Assembly (NCBI RefSeq): GCF_013337765.1
Contig: NZ_VBSB01000010.1
Location: 1 to 64,000 of the forward strand
Reading direction: 5' to 3'
DNA length: 64,000 nucleotides
Source of the DNA: Mycolicibacterium sphagni
Lineage (GTDB): Bacteria > Actinomycetota > Actinomycetes > Mycobacteriales > Mycobacteriaceae
In this document: positions 40,930 through 48,863 of the stretch, one piece after another
Numbering within the stretch: the first letter of the stretch is position 1
Layout: every line of letters begins with the position of its first letter
Notes under the pieces: generated by a model
Seen by the model: the letters and a program-made list of their open reading frames with translations, nothing else
The model's database searches: none
Told to the model about the DNA's origin: nothing
Made by a program: the position numbers and the translations under genes

Positions 40930-41850
40930 ATGAGCAGCAGTAATTGGACTCACGCCGACGTCCCCGCGCAGGACGGACGTGTCGTCGTCATCACTGGCGC
41001 CAACTCCGGCATCGGCTACGAGGCCGCAGCTGTGCTCGCGGCCCGCGGCGCGCGCGTCGTGATGGCGGTGCGCAACCTCGACAAGGGCGGCGCCGCGCGC
41101 GACCAGATCCTCGCCGCCCGCCCGGGCGCCGACGTCAGCGTCACGCAGCTCGACCTGACGTCACTGGATTCGGTGCGCGCCGCGGCCGACGCGTTGCGTT
41201 CGGCGCACCCGCGCATCGACCTGCTGATCAACAACGCCGGCGTCATGTGGACGCCGAAGGAGACCACCAAAGACGGCTTCGAGCTGCAGTTCGGCACCAA
41301 CCATCTCGGCCACTTCGCCTTCACCGGACTGCTGCTCGACTCGCTGCTGCCGGTGCCAGATTCACGGGTGGTGACGATCAGCAGCCTCGGCCACCGGCTG
41401 CTGGCCGACATTCACTTCGACGATCTGCAGTGGGAGCGCCGCTACAGCCGCATCGCCGCGTACGGCCAGTCCAAACTGGCCAATCTGCTGTTCACCTACG
41501 AGCTGCAGCGCCGGCTCGAGCAGGCCAAGAAGGACACCATCGCGGTGGCCGCCCACCCCGGTGGTTCGTATACCGAGCTGGCCCGCAACATCCCGACGAT
41601 CCTGCACCCGGCCTACCGCATCGTCGGGCCGATGATCTTCCAGAGCGCGGCCATGGGCGCGCTGCCGACACTGCGCGCCGCGACCGATCCCGATGTGCGC
41701 GGCGGGCAGTACTTCGGCCCGGACGGCTTCGGCGAGCAACGCGGCAATCCCAAACTCGTGCATTCCAGTTCGCAATCCCACGACCGCGAGGTCCAGCAGC
41801 GGCTGTGGACGGTGTCCGAAGAACTGACTGGCGTGAGCTTCCCGGTCTGA
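40930..41850 (+). CDS. SDR oxidoreductase, Rv0439c counterpart
   Basis: 306 residues; motifs VVITGANSGIGYEAAAVL, LLINNAGVMWTPKETTKDGF, Ser in VVTISSLGHRLLAD, and YGQSKLANLLFTYEL. It is the positional match of M. tuberculosis Rv0439c, upstream of moeA2, with which it overlaps by one base (TGATG). It is a close paralogue of the SDR at 23268. In M. tuberculosis this gene neighbours groEL2 directly; here about 18 kb of other genes lie between. Likely NADP-linked lipid carbonyl reductase by family; substrate unproved. Confidence 0.9.
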   Translation: MSSSNWTHADVPAQDGRVVVITGANSGIGYEAAAVLAARGARVVMAVRNLDKGGAARDQILAARPGADVSVTQLDLTSLDSVRAAADALRSAHPRIDLLINNAGVMWTPKETTKDGFELQFGTNHLGHFAFTGLLLDSLLPVPDSRVVTISSLGHRLLADIHFDDLQWERRYSRIAAYGQSKLANLLFTYELQRRLEQAKKDTIAVAAHPGGSYTELARNIPTILHPAYRIVGPMIFQSAAMGALPTLRAATDPDVRGGQYFGPDGFGEQRGNPKLVHSSSQSHDREVQQRLWTVSEELTGVSFPV

Positions 41851-43073
41851 TGCGCACCGTCGAGGAACACCAGCGGGTCGTCGCCGACCTGATCGCCGCG
41901 CGCGCGGCGCAGACGGTCGGACTGGCCGATGCCGAGGGGCTGGCGCTGGCCGCCGACGTGACGGCGCCGCTGTCGCTGCCGGTGTTCGACAACTCCGCGA
42001 TGGACGGCTACGCGGTGCATGCCGAGGACGTCGCCGGTGCCGATACCAATCCGGTGAAACTGACTGTTGCCGAGGATATTCCGGCCGGACGCATCGACCA
42101 GCTCACACTGGCGGCGGGTACCGCGCACCGAATCATGACCGGGGCTCCGCTACCAACGGGCGCGACGGCGGTGGTCCCGGTCGAGGCCACCGACGGCGGG
42201 GTCGACATCGTCGAGATCCGCTCGGCGCCCAAAGCCGGTCAACACATCCGCCGCACCGGTGAGGACGTGACCGCGGGGACGACGGTGCTGCAGACCGGCC
42301 ACGTGGTCACCCCGGCGGCGCTGGGCTTGGCCGCCGCACTGGGCCTGGGTTCGCTGACGGTGCGACCACGGCAGCGCGTGCTGGTGATGTCGACCGGTAC
42401 CGAGTTGGTGTCGGCAGGCACCGAACTCCAGCCGGGCCAGATCTACGAGTCCAACGCCATCATGCTGGCCGCCGCGGTCCGCGAGGCCGGCGGCGAGGTG
42501 GTGGCCACCCCGACCTCCAGCGATGATGTCGCGCAGTTCAGCACCGTGCTCGAGGGTTACGCCGGGCAAGCCGATCTGATCATCACGACCGGCGGGGTGA
42601 GCGCCGGGGCCTACGAAGTCGTCAAGGACGCCTTTGGTGGGGGCTCTGCCGATGGTCGCCGGCCCGGCGGCTCCGGTGTCGAGTTCGTGAAAGTCGCCAT
42701 GCAGCCGGGGATGCCGCAGGGCGCTGGGCTCATCAACGGCTGCCCGATCATCACGCTGCCGGGCAACCCGGTCAGCGCGCTGGTGTCGTTCGAGGTGTTC
42801 GTGCGGCCGGCCCTGCGCGCGGCGATGGGACTGCCGCATCCGCACCGGCCGCGGCGCACCGCAGTGCTGGCCGACAGCCTGACGTCGCCGAAGGGCAAGC
42901 GCCAGTTCCGCCGCGGGGTGTACGACGCTGCGGCAGGCACGGTGACCACCTACGGACCGCCGGCATCGCACCACCTGCGCTGGCTGGCCTCGGCCAACTG
43001 TCTGCTGGAGATCGCCGACGACGTCACCGAGATGGCCGCCGGGGAACAGGTCCAGCTATGGGACCTGTTGTAG
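41850..43073 (+). CDS. moeA2: Molybdopterin molybdenumtransferase MoeA2
   Basis: 407 residues. MoeA inserts molybdate into adenylated molybdopterin in the last step of Mo-cofactor synthesis. Typical blocks: [94 protein letters not shown] and [17 protein letters not shown]. All four MoeA domains appear present. ATG 41850 shares a base with the SDR stop. Counterpart of Rv0438c, and followed by psd and pssA in the same order as in M. tuberculosis. Confidence 0.95.
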   Translation: MRTVEEHQRVVADLIAARAAQTVGLADAEGLALAADVTAPLSLPVFDNSAMDGYAVHAEDVAGADTNPVKLTVAEDIPAGRIDQLTLAAGTAHRIMTGAPLPTGATAVVPVEATDGGVDIVEIRSAPKAGQHIRRTGEDVTAGTTVLQTGHVVTPAALGLAAALGLGSLTVRPRQRVLVMSTGTELVSAGTELQPGQIYESNAIMLAAAVREAGGEVVATPTSSDDVAQFSTVLEGYAGQADLIITTGGVSAGAYEVVKDAFGGGSADGRRPGGSGVEFVKVAMQPGMPQGAGLINGCPIITLPGNPVSALVSFEVFVRPALRAAMGLPHPHRPRRTAVLADSLTSPKGKRQFRRGVYDAAAGTVTTYGPPASHHLRWLASANCLLEIADDVTEMAAGEQVQLWDLL

Positions 43074-43098
43074 GCCGGCGCGGTTAGACTCGTCGCCG

Positions 43099-43794
43099 AT
43101 GGCCAGACGCCCCCGCACGTCCGAAACAACGCATCTGCTGGATCTCGTTCGCTCGACCGTGCCACCGATGCACCCAGCGGGCCTGCCGTTCGTCGGCGCC
43201 AGCCTGGCCGTCGCCGCCCTTGGCCGGCGCCATCGCTGGGTACGCACCGCAGGTCTGGCCGCTGCGGGCGCCAACGCCGCGTTCTTCCGCCACCCACGCC
43301 GCGTCCCGCCGACCCGGCCCGGTGTGGTCGTCGCGCCGGCCGACGGCCAGATCTGCCTGGTCGACACCGCCGTCCCGCCCGCCGAGCTCGGCCTGCCCGC
43401 CGAGCCGTTGCCGCGGGTCAGCATCTTCCTGTCGGTGTTCGACGCGCACGTGCAGCGCGCACCGGTCGCCGGCGAGGTGATCGCGGTGCATTACCGGCCC
43501 GGGCAGTTCCTCTCGGCCGACTTGCCTGCCGCCAGCGAAGACAACGAGCGCAACAGCATCGTCATCCGCACGCCTGACGGCGCCGAAGTGGTGGCGGTGC
43601 AGATCGCGGGTCTGGTGGCACGCCGCATCGTGTGCGATGTCCACCCCGGCGACAAGCTGAACATCGGCGACACCTACGGCCTGATCCGGTTCGGCTCCCG
43701 GCTCGACACGTACCTGCCCGCGGGCGCCGCCTTGTTGGTGTCCCCCGGCCAGCGCGCAGTGGCCGGCGAGACGGTGTTGGCGCAACTGCCGTGA
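43099..43794 (+). CDS. psd: Phosphatidylserine decarboxylase
   Basis: 231 residues, the size of the mycobacterial enzyme (Rv0437c). Makes phosphatidylethanolamine from phosphatidylserine. The pyruvoyl-forming cleavage site is in [13 protein letters not shown] (Gly-Ser), and conserved catalytic blocks include [20 protein letters not shown] and [19 protein letters not shown]. An N-terminal hydrophobic segment ([14 protein letters not shown]) suggests membrane association. The stop TGA overlaps the pssA GTG (4 bp), so production of substrate-making and substrate-using enzymes is coupled. Confidence 0.96.
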   Translation: MARRPRTSETTHLLDLVRSTVPPMHPAGLPFVGASLAVAALGRRHRWVRTAGLAAAGANAAFFRHPRRVPPTRPGVVVAPADGQICLVDTAVPPAELGLPAEPLPRVSIFLSVFDAHVQRAPVAGEVIAVHYRPGQFLSADLPAASEDNERNSIVIRTPDGAEVVAVQIAGLVARRIVCDVHPGDKLNIGDTYGLIRFGSRLDTYLPAGAALLVSPGQRAVAGETVLAQLP

Positions 43795-44636
43795 TCAAAC
43801 CCGGGCGCCCGGCCGCCATGCGCATCCTGCCCAGTGCGACCACGGTGTTGGCCATCTGCGCGGGGCTGACGTCGATCAAGTTCGCCCTGGATGGGCGCCC
43901 GCACATCGCCCTCGCACTGATCGGGGCCGCGGCGGTGCTCGACGGTATCGACGGCGGTATCGCGCGCGCCCTGGACGCCCAGTCTCGGATGGGCGCCGAG
44001 ATCGACTCGCTTGCCGACGCGGTGAACTTCGGTGTCGCGCCCGCGTTGGTGGTCTACGTGACGTTGCTGCCGACCTCGCCGATCGGCTGGATCTTCGCCC
44101 TGCTCTACGCCGTGTGCATCGTGTTGCGGCTGGCCCGGTTCAACGCACTGCTCGACGATGACACCCGGCCGGCCTATACGCGGCAGTACTTCACCGGTAT
44201 GCCTGCGCCCTGCGGCGCGGTCGGGGTAGTCGGCCTTCTCGCGGCGATGCTCCAGTTCGGTCACGGCTGGTGGACCTCACCGTGGTTCGTCTGCTTCTGG
44301 TTCGCCGCGAATGCCGCCCTGTTGATCAGCCGGGTGCCGACGCTGGCGCTCAAGTCGGTGAAGATGCCGGCCAACGCCGCCCCGATCTTGCTGATCCTGA
44401 TCGCCGCCGCGGCGGCGGCGTTGCTGCTGTTCCCGTACATCCTGGTGCTGCTGATCATCGCGGGCTACGTCTGCATCATCCCGTTCACTGTCCGCAGCCA
44501 ACGCTGGGTCGCCGCCCGGCCCGAGGCATGGAACGACGAACCCAAACAGCGGCGCGCGGCGCGACGGGCGGACCGGCGCGGCCAGCCCAACCGCCGTTCG
44601 GTGACGCGCCTCGGCCTGCGCAAGCCCGGTCGCTGA
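43791..44636 (+). CDS. pssA: CDP-diacylglycerol-serine O-phosphatidyltransferase
   Basis: 281 residues, integral membrane. The CDP-alcohol phosphotransferase motif is [20 protein letters not shown] followed by IDSLAD, giving the DG..AR...G..D...D pattern with its metal-binding Asp residues. It forms phosphatidylserine from CDP-diacylglycerol and serine. About eight helices follow (for instance [20 protein letters not shown]), and the C-terminal tail is Arg-rich ([17 protein letters not shown]). GTG 43791 is coupled to psd; the next gene starts one base after its stop. Counterpart of Rv0436c. Confidence 0.95.
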   Translation: MIKPGRPAAMRILPSATTVLAICAGLTSIKFALDGRPHIALALIGAAAVLDGIDGGIARALDAQSRMGAEIDSLADAVNFGVAPALVVYVTLLPTSPIGWIFALLYAVCIVLRLARFNALLDDDTRPAYTRQYFTGMPAPCGAVGVVGLLAAMLQFGHGWWTSPWFVCFWFAANAALLISRVPTLALKSVKMPANAAPILLILIAAAAAALLLFPYILVLLIIAGYVCIIPFTVRSQRWVAARPEAWNDEPKQRRAARRADRRGQPNRRSVTRLGLRKPGR

Positions 44637-44637
44637 T

Positions 44638-46815
44638 ATGACACCGACCGGCCTGGCGCTGACGGCACGGCTGAACACCTCGGCGCTGGACTCCCGTCGC
44701 GGTGTGGTGCGACTGCATCCCGAAGCCATCGCCGCTCTCGGCATTCGCGAGTGGGATGCGGTGTCGCTCACCGGTTCTCGCACCACCGCCGCCGTTGCCG
44801 GGGTGGCACCACCGGATACCCCGGCCGGTACGGCGCTGCTGGACGATGTGACGCTGTCCAACGCCGGCCTGCGCGAGGACACCACGGTGCTGGTCGCGCC
44901 GGTCACCGTGTACGGCGCGCGCTCGGTCACCTTGCGCGGCTCCACCCTGGCCACCCAATCGGTGTCGTCGGCGACCTTGCGGCAGGCGCTGCTGGGCAAG
45001 GTGATGACGGTCGGCGACACCGTATCGCTGTTGCCGCGCGATCTCGGACCCGGGACGTCGACCACCCAGGCCAGCTCCGCACTGGCGTCGTCGGTGGGCA
45101 TCACCTGGACCTCGGAGCTGCTGACCGTCACCGGTACCGATCCGGCCGGACCCGTGAGTGTGCAACCGAATTCGTCAGTCACCTGGGGTGACGGGGTCAC
45201 GTCATCCGCCGGCCCGGCACTCGCCGCCGCCGTCAGCCCGCCGATGGTGTGGCCGCAAGCGCCTGCGGTGTCGATCGACGATCTCAAGGGCCAGCATGTG
45301 CAGGCCGGCCGGCTCACCGAGTGGCTGAAGCTAGCCCTCGACGAACCACAGCTGCTGGAAAAGCTTGGCGCCAAACCGAATCTGGGTGTGCTGGTCACCG
45401 GACCAGCCGGAGTCGGCAAGGCCATGCTGGTGCGCGCGGTCTGCGCCGGGCGGCGACTGGTCGAACTCGACGGGCCCGACACCGGCGCGCTCGCAACCCA
45501 GGATCGTCAGCGTGCCGTGGCTGATGCGGTCGGCATTGTTACCAGCGGTGGTGGCGTGCTACTGATCACCGATGTCGACGCACTGTTACCCACCCCAGCC
45601 GAACCCGTATCGGCGCTGATCCTGGCCGAGCTGCGCAAGGCCGTCGCCGCGCCAGGGGTAGCGCTGGTGGCCACCTCCCAGCAGCCCGATGCCGTGGATC
45701 CACGGCTTCGGGCACCGGATCTCTGCGACCGCGAACTCGGCTTGAGCCTGCCCGACGGCGCCACCCGCAAGGCACTGCTAGAGGTGCTGCTGCGCGATGT
45801 TCCCGCCGATGAGCTGACCCTCGACGAGATTGCTGAGCGCACACCGGGATTCGTCCGGGCCGATCTGGCTGCTCTGGTCCGGGAGGCGGCGTTGCGGGCG
45901 GCCGCCCGCGCCAGCGAGGACGGCAAGCCGCCGGCCTTGACCCAGGAGGACTTCAAGGGCGCGCTGACCGTCATCCGACCTCTGTCACGCTCGGCGACCG
46001 AGGAAGTGTCGGTCGGGTCGATCACCCTCGACGACGTCGGCGACATGGTCGAGGTCAAGCAGGCGCTGACCGAGGCGGTGCTGTGGCCGCTGCAACATCC
46101 GGACACCTTCTCCCGGCTCGGCGTCGAGCCCCCCAAAGGCGTGTTGCTCTACGGCCCGCCGGGCTGCGGCAAAACCTTCGTGGTGCGCGCGCTGGCCAGT
46201 TCGGGCCGCCTGAGTGTGCACGCGGTGAAGGGCGCCGAGCTGATGGACAAGTGGGTCGGCTCCTCGGAGAAGGCCGTCCGTGAATTATTCCGCCGGGCAA
46301 GGGATTCCGCACCATCGCTGGTGTTCCTCGACGAGATCGACGCGCTGGCGCCCCGGCGCGGGCAGAGCTTCGACTCCGGGGTCACCGACCGGGTGGTTGC
46401 CGCGCTGCTGACCGAGCTCGACGGTATCGAGCCGCTGCGCGACGTGGTGGTGCTCGGTGCCACCAACCGCCCGGACCTGATCGATCCAGCGCTGCTGCGC
46501 CCGGGACGGCTGGAGAAGCTGGTCTTCGTCGAGCCGCCGGATGCCGATGCTCGCCGCGAAATCCTGCGCACGGCAGGCAAATCGGTGCCGTTGGCGCCAG
46601 ACGTCGACCTCGACGCACTGGCCGGGGAGCTGGACGGATACAGCGCGGCCGACTGCGTCGCGCTGCTGCGCGAGGCCGCACTGACTGCGATGCGCCGCTC
46701 GATCGACGCGGCCGACGTCACCGCTGAGGATGTGGCCAAGGCCCGCGAGGCGGTGCGACCGTCACTGGATCCTGCTCAGGTGGAGTCTCTTCGCGCGTTT
46801 GCCGCCGGTCGTTAA
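44638..46815 (+). CDS. Two-domain AAA+ ATPase, Cdc48/p97-like (Rv0435c/Msm0858 type)
   Basis: 725 residues. An N-terminal double-barrel-like region (1-200; LTARLNTSALDSRRGVVRLH) precedes two AAA+ modules. D1 has GPAGVGKAMLVRAVC and LLITDVDALLP: the Walker A Ser/Thr is Ala and the Walker B Glu is Val, so D1 is probably inactive in hydrolysis. D2 is intact: YGPPGCGKTFVVRALA, VFLDEIDALAPRRG, and GATNRPDLIDPALLRPGRLE with arginine fingers. Thus it resembles Cdc48 with only D2 active. It likely unfolds proteins, but substrates are unknown. The stop overlaps the convergent SRPBCC gene by 4 bp. Confidence 0.92.
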   Translation: MTPTGLALTARLNTSALDSRRGVVRLHPEAIAALGIREWDAVSLTGSRTTAAVAGVAPPDTPAGTALLDDVTLSNAGLREDTTVLVAPVTVYGARSVTLRGSTLATQSVSSATLRQALLGKVMTVGDTVSLLPRDLGPGTSTTQASSALASSVGITWTSELLTVTGTDPAGPVSVQPNSSVTWGDGVTSSAGPALAAAVSPPMVWPQAPAVSIDDLKGQHVQAGRLTEWLKLALDEPQLLEKLGAKPNLGVLVTGPAGVGKAMLVRAVCAGRRLVELDGPDTGALATQDRQRAVADAVGIVTSGGGVLLITDVDALLPTPAEPVSALILAELRKAVAAPGVALVATSQQPDAVDPRLRAPDLCDRELGLSLPDGATRKALLEVLLRDVPADELTLDEIAERTPGFVRADLAALVREAALRAAARASEDGKPPALTQEDFKGALTVIRPLSRSATEEVSVGSITLDDVGDMVEVKQALTEAVLWPLQHPDTFSRLGVEPPKGVLLYGPPGCGKTFVVRALASSGRLSVHAVKGAELMDKWVGSSEKAVRELFRRARDSAPSLVFLDEIDALAPRRGQSFDSGVTDRVVAALLTELDGIEPLRDVVVLGATNRPDLIDPALLRPGRLEKLVFVEPPDADARREILRTAGKSVPLAPDVDLDALAGELDGYSAADCVALLREAALTAMRRSIDAADVTAEDVAKAREAVRPSLDPAQVESLRAFAAGR

Positions 46816-47261
46816 CTCTGCTCGGCGAGCGCGGCGAGCCGGTCGAGTGAGGCCTGCAGTTTGTCCGCCGTGGTGGCGCGGGCCCGCTCGAGACGGGTGG
46901 GGTCCGTCAGCGCGGTCCAGTCGTAGGTGTGGGTGACGACGGTGGTGGCATCGTCGACGGGCTCGAGCTGCCAGCGCCACTGGTGGCCGAACGGCGGCGC
47001 GCCGACCTCTGACGGTCGCCACGCGATCAGCCGGCCCTCGTCGAATTCGACGACGTGGTTCTCCCGGTCGACGCCGTAGGTCAGCGTCATCGTGAACACG
47101 TCACCCACGCCGCGGACCCGCTGGCACGGCGCAGCCTGTGCGAGGTTGTCGTTGCCGTCCCACTCGGGCTGGCGGGCCGGGTCGGCGATCAGTTCGAAGA
47201 TCGCCGCGGCGGGGGCCGCGATCCGCCTGCTGACGCTGACAACTTTGTCCGGCTCGGTCAT
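46812..47261 (-). CDS. SRPBCC (START-like) small protein
   Basis: 149 residues of the polyketide-cyclase/START-like fold: VVSVSRRIAAPAAAIFELIA, then DPARQPEWDGNDNLAQA, VVTHTYDWTALTDPTRL and a closing helix DKLQASLDRLAALAEQS. It shares the IAAPAAAIFELIADP-type opening with the protein at 39543-40019, so both are of one mycobacterial group. ATG 47261 (MTEPDK) is chosen; one more ATG lies three codons upstream. Convergent with the AAA ATPase and divergent from the DUF1707 gene. Ligand unknown. Confidence 0.82.
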   Translation of the reverse strand: MTEPDKVVSVSRRIAAPAAAIFELIADPARQPEWDGNDNLAQAAPCQRVRGVGDVFTMTLTYGVDRENHVVEFDEGRLIAWRPSEVGAPPFGHQWRWQLEPVDDATTVVTHTYDWTALTDPTRLERARATTADKLQASLDRLAALAEQS

Positions 47262-47301
47262 GGGGTCATTCAACAACACCCGTTGACAGTCCACTAGTGA
47301 C

Positions 47302-47733
47302 ATGTCAGAGTTGGACGGTATGACCACTCCTACCGTCCGAGTCGGAGACCGCGACCGCGAGACCACCGCCGACCTGCTCTCCCAGGCCCTCGCCCAGGGA
47401 TACTTCGACCTCACCGAATACGAGACCCGTGTGCAAGCGGCATTCGCCGCACGCAGCGCCGAAGAACTGCGCCGTGTCGTCGCCGACCTGCCGGTCGAGC
47501 ACCTTCGCCGCACCGACCCGCGCCGTATCGCCGCCCGCAAGAGCGCGGCGCGCGCCTCGGTGCGGTTCCACCTGGCCGGCTACGCGGCGATGGTCGCGAT
47601 CGTCCTGGCGGTCTGGCTGACCATCGCACTCACCACGGGCTCAACGGGGTACTTCTGGCCGATCTGGCCAATCCTGGGCGGGGCTATCGGGGTGCTGGGA
47701 CACGCGCTCCCGGTGCGAACCTACTGCCGGTAG
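47302..47733 (+). CDS. DUF1707/SHOCT-like small membrane protein
   Basis: 143 residues. The N-terminal DUF1707 domain reads RVGDRDRETTADLLSQALAQ and GYFDLTEYETRVQAAFAA, typical of actinobacterial envelope-associated proteins; two C-terminal hydrophobic segments follow (YAAMVAIVLAVWLTIAL and WPIWPILGGAIGVLG). ATG 47302 is annotated; ATG 47320 (MTTPTVRVGDRD), preceded by GAGTTGGACGG, is equally possible. Its 3' end overlaps the convergent TetR gene by 13 bp. TTGACA lies at 47283 but without a well-spaced -10. Function unknown. Confidence 0.8.
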   Translation: MSELDGMTTPTVRVGDRDRETTADLLSQALAQGYFDLTEYETRVQAAFAARSAEELRRVVADLPVEHLRRTDPRRIAARKSAARASVRFHLAGYAAMVAIVLAVWLTIALTTGSTGYFWPIWPILGGAIGVLGHALPVRTYCR

Positions 47734-48302
47734 GCGGCCAATAGCGCGCGCACGGATTCGGCTAGGTCCCCGGCCAGCCAGTCGGGCACATCGGCAACGT
47801 GACGGCGCACGGCGGCATACGGCAGATCGACAACCGCGCGCTGCACCACGTCCAGCGATCGACGGTCGTCCGCGCCATACAACTCACCCGCCAGCTGCCG
47901 CAGCCGCTCCACCAAGGGGGCGTTGCGACTCGTGATCGCGGTGACCAAGGCGCCACCGTCGGCGTCCACCAGATCCTCGGGCCGCACCGTCAACAACAGC
48001 CGGGCATCGCCGGGGAACCGCTTGGCGAATTCGATCGCCGACAACGCCGTCGCGACGGCGGCCTCCACCGCAGAATCCGCGCTCGCCGCCACGGCCAGGG
48101 ACTGGAAGCGGTCCAAAGCTCGCAACCATGTGGCAGCCAGGATGCCGTCGCGATTGCCGAACCGGTGGTACAGCGTGCCCACGGGTGCACCGCTGGCCTT
48201 CGCGATCGCCGCAACACCGGCCGCCCGCGGACCCTCGGCGAGCACCAGCTCGCGCGCCGCATCCAGGATCGCGTCGGTTTCATGCTTCCGTGGTGGTGCC
48301 AC
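47721..48302 (-). CDS. TetR-family transcriptional regulator
   Basis: 193 residues. N-terminal HTH: AAIAKASGAPVGTLYHRF, after HETDAILDAARELVLAEG; the C-terminal domain (about 60-190) is helical with RDGILAATWLRALDRFQSLA. GTG 48302 is only 21 bp from the divergent start of a small protein (48324), and the space AGTACAGTCCTTCTATAT would hold its operator. It probably controls that divergent gene and itself. Ligand unknown; unrelated in context to the Mrp operon downstream of its neighbour. Confidence 0.87.
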   Translation of the reverse strand: MAPPRKHETDAILDAARELVLAEGPRAAGVAAIAKASGAPVGTLYHRFGNRDGILAATWLRALDRFQSLAVAASADSAVEAAVATALSAIEFAKRFPGDARLLLTVRPEDLVDADGGALVTAITSRNAPLVERLRQLAGELYGADDRRSLDVVQRAVVDLPYAAVRRHVADVPDWLAGDLAESVRALLAAYRQ

Positions 48303-48323
48303 GATCTAGTACAGTCCTTCTAT

Positions 48324-48716
48324 ATGGAACGATTACCCTATATCGATGAGCATGCCATAACAGTTCCCGCGGACCGCGCAACGACGTGGCACGCGGTACT
48401 GCGAACGATCTGCGGTAACCCTGAGGACCCAGAGAGGGTCCCATTCGGGTTCGTCCTCGATGTCGCCGAGCAGCCGGAACGCCTCGCCTTGAAGGGACGG
48501 CACTGGTTCTCGGTGTACAAACTGATCTTCCTGCTTTCCGACGACCCGGCCGGCGGCACGCGAGTCACGGCGCAAACCTGGGCCGCCTTTCCCGCCATCT
48601 TGGGCAAGTGCTACCGCGCGTTGGTGATCGGGTCGGGTGGGCATCGGGTCGTCGTGCGGATCATGTTGAGACGTATTGCAGCTCAGGCTATTTCGGAGCC
48701 AACACACCGAGTCTGA
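48324..48716 (+). CDS. Small SRPBCC/DUF2867-like conserved protein
   Basis: 130 residues. VPADRATTWHAVLRTICG at the N-terminus resembles SRPBCC proteins; LKGRHWFSVYKLIFLLSD and the C-terminal FPAILGKCYRALVIGSGGHR with RIMLRRI are the most conserved-looking parts and typical of a mycobacterial protein family. No signal peptide; a moderately hydrophobic C-terminal helix. ATG 48324 is preceded by TATAT, so the mRNA may be leaderless or nearly so. Divergent from the TetR gene, which likely represses it. Confidence 0.75.
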   Translation: MERLPYIDEHAITVPADRATTWHAVLRTICGNPEDPERVPFGFVLDVAEQPERLALKGRHWFSVYKLIFLLSDDPAGGTRVTAQTWAAFPAILGKCYRALVIGSGGHRVVVRIMLRRIAAQAISEPTHRV

Positions 48717-48863
48717 GCACGCGGCCGGCGCGACCCGCAAATCTGCTATCCCGTCAACCCCGTAGACTGTTGACAGGACATAGCCGAAAACCTTTGGCTG
48801 ACACCCCGACCGATAGCTAGCCAGATCGCCGATGCGCTGGCGCGTCTCATAGACCGGAGTGCC
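48717..48863. promoter_or_regulatory. Upstream region of the Mrp operon with inverted repeat and hairpin
   Basis: 147 bp without a gene. It holds a perfect inverted repeat GTCAAC-N10-GTTGAC (48753-48774) and, just after it, a small stem-loop AGCC-AAA / TTT-GGCT (48782-48799) with one bulged G. TTGACA at 48770 overlaps the repeat but has no -10 at correct spacing. The promoter for the antiporter genes must lie here or upstream. The hairpin is too small for a known riboswitch. Confidence 0.45.

Noticed and set aside
41850..43073. Upstream extension of the moeA2 frame back to 40944
   Set aside because: Upstream residues are an out-of-phase reading of the SDR; ATG 41850 gives the MoeA length and N-terminus.
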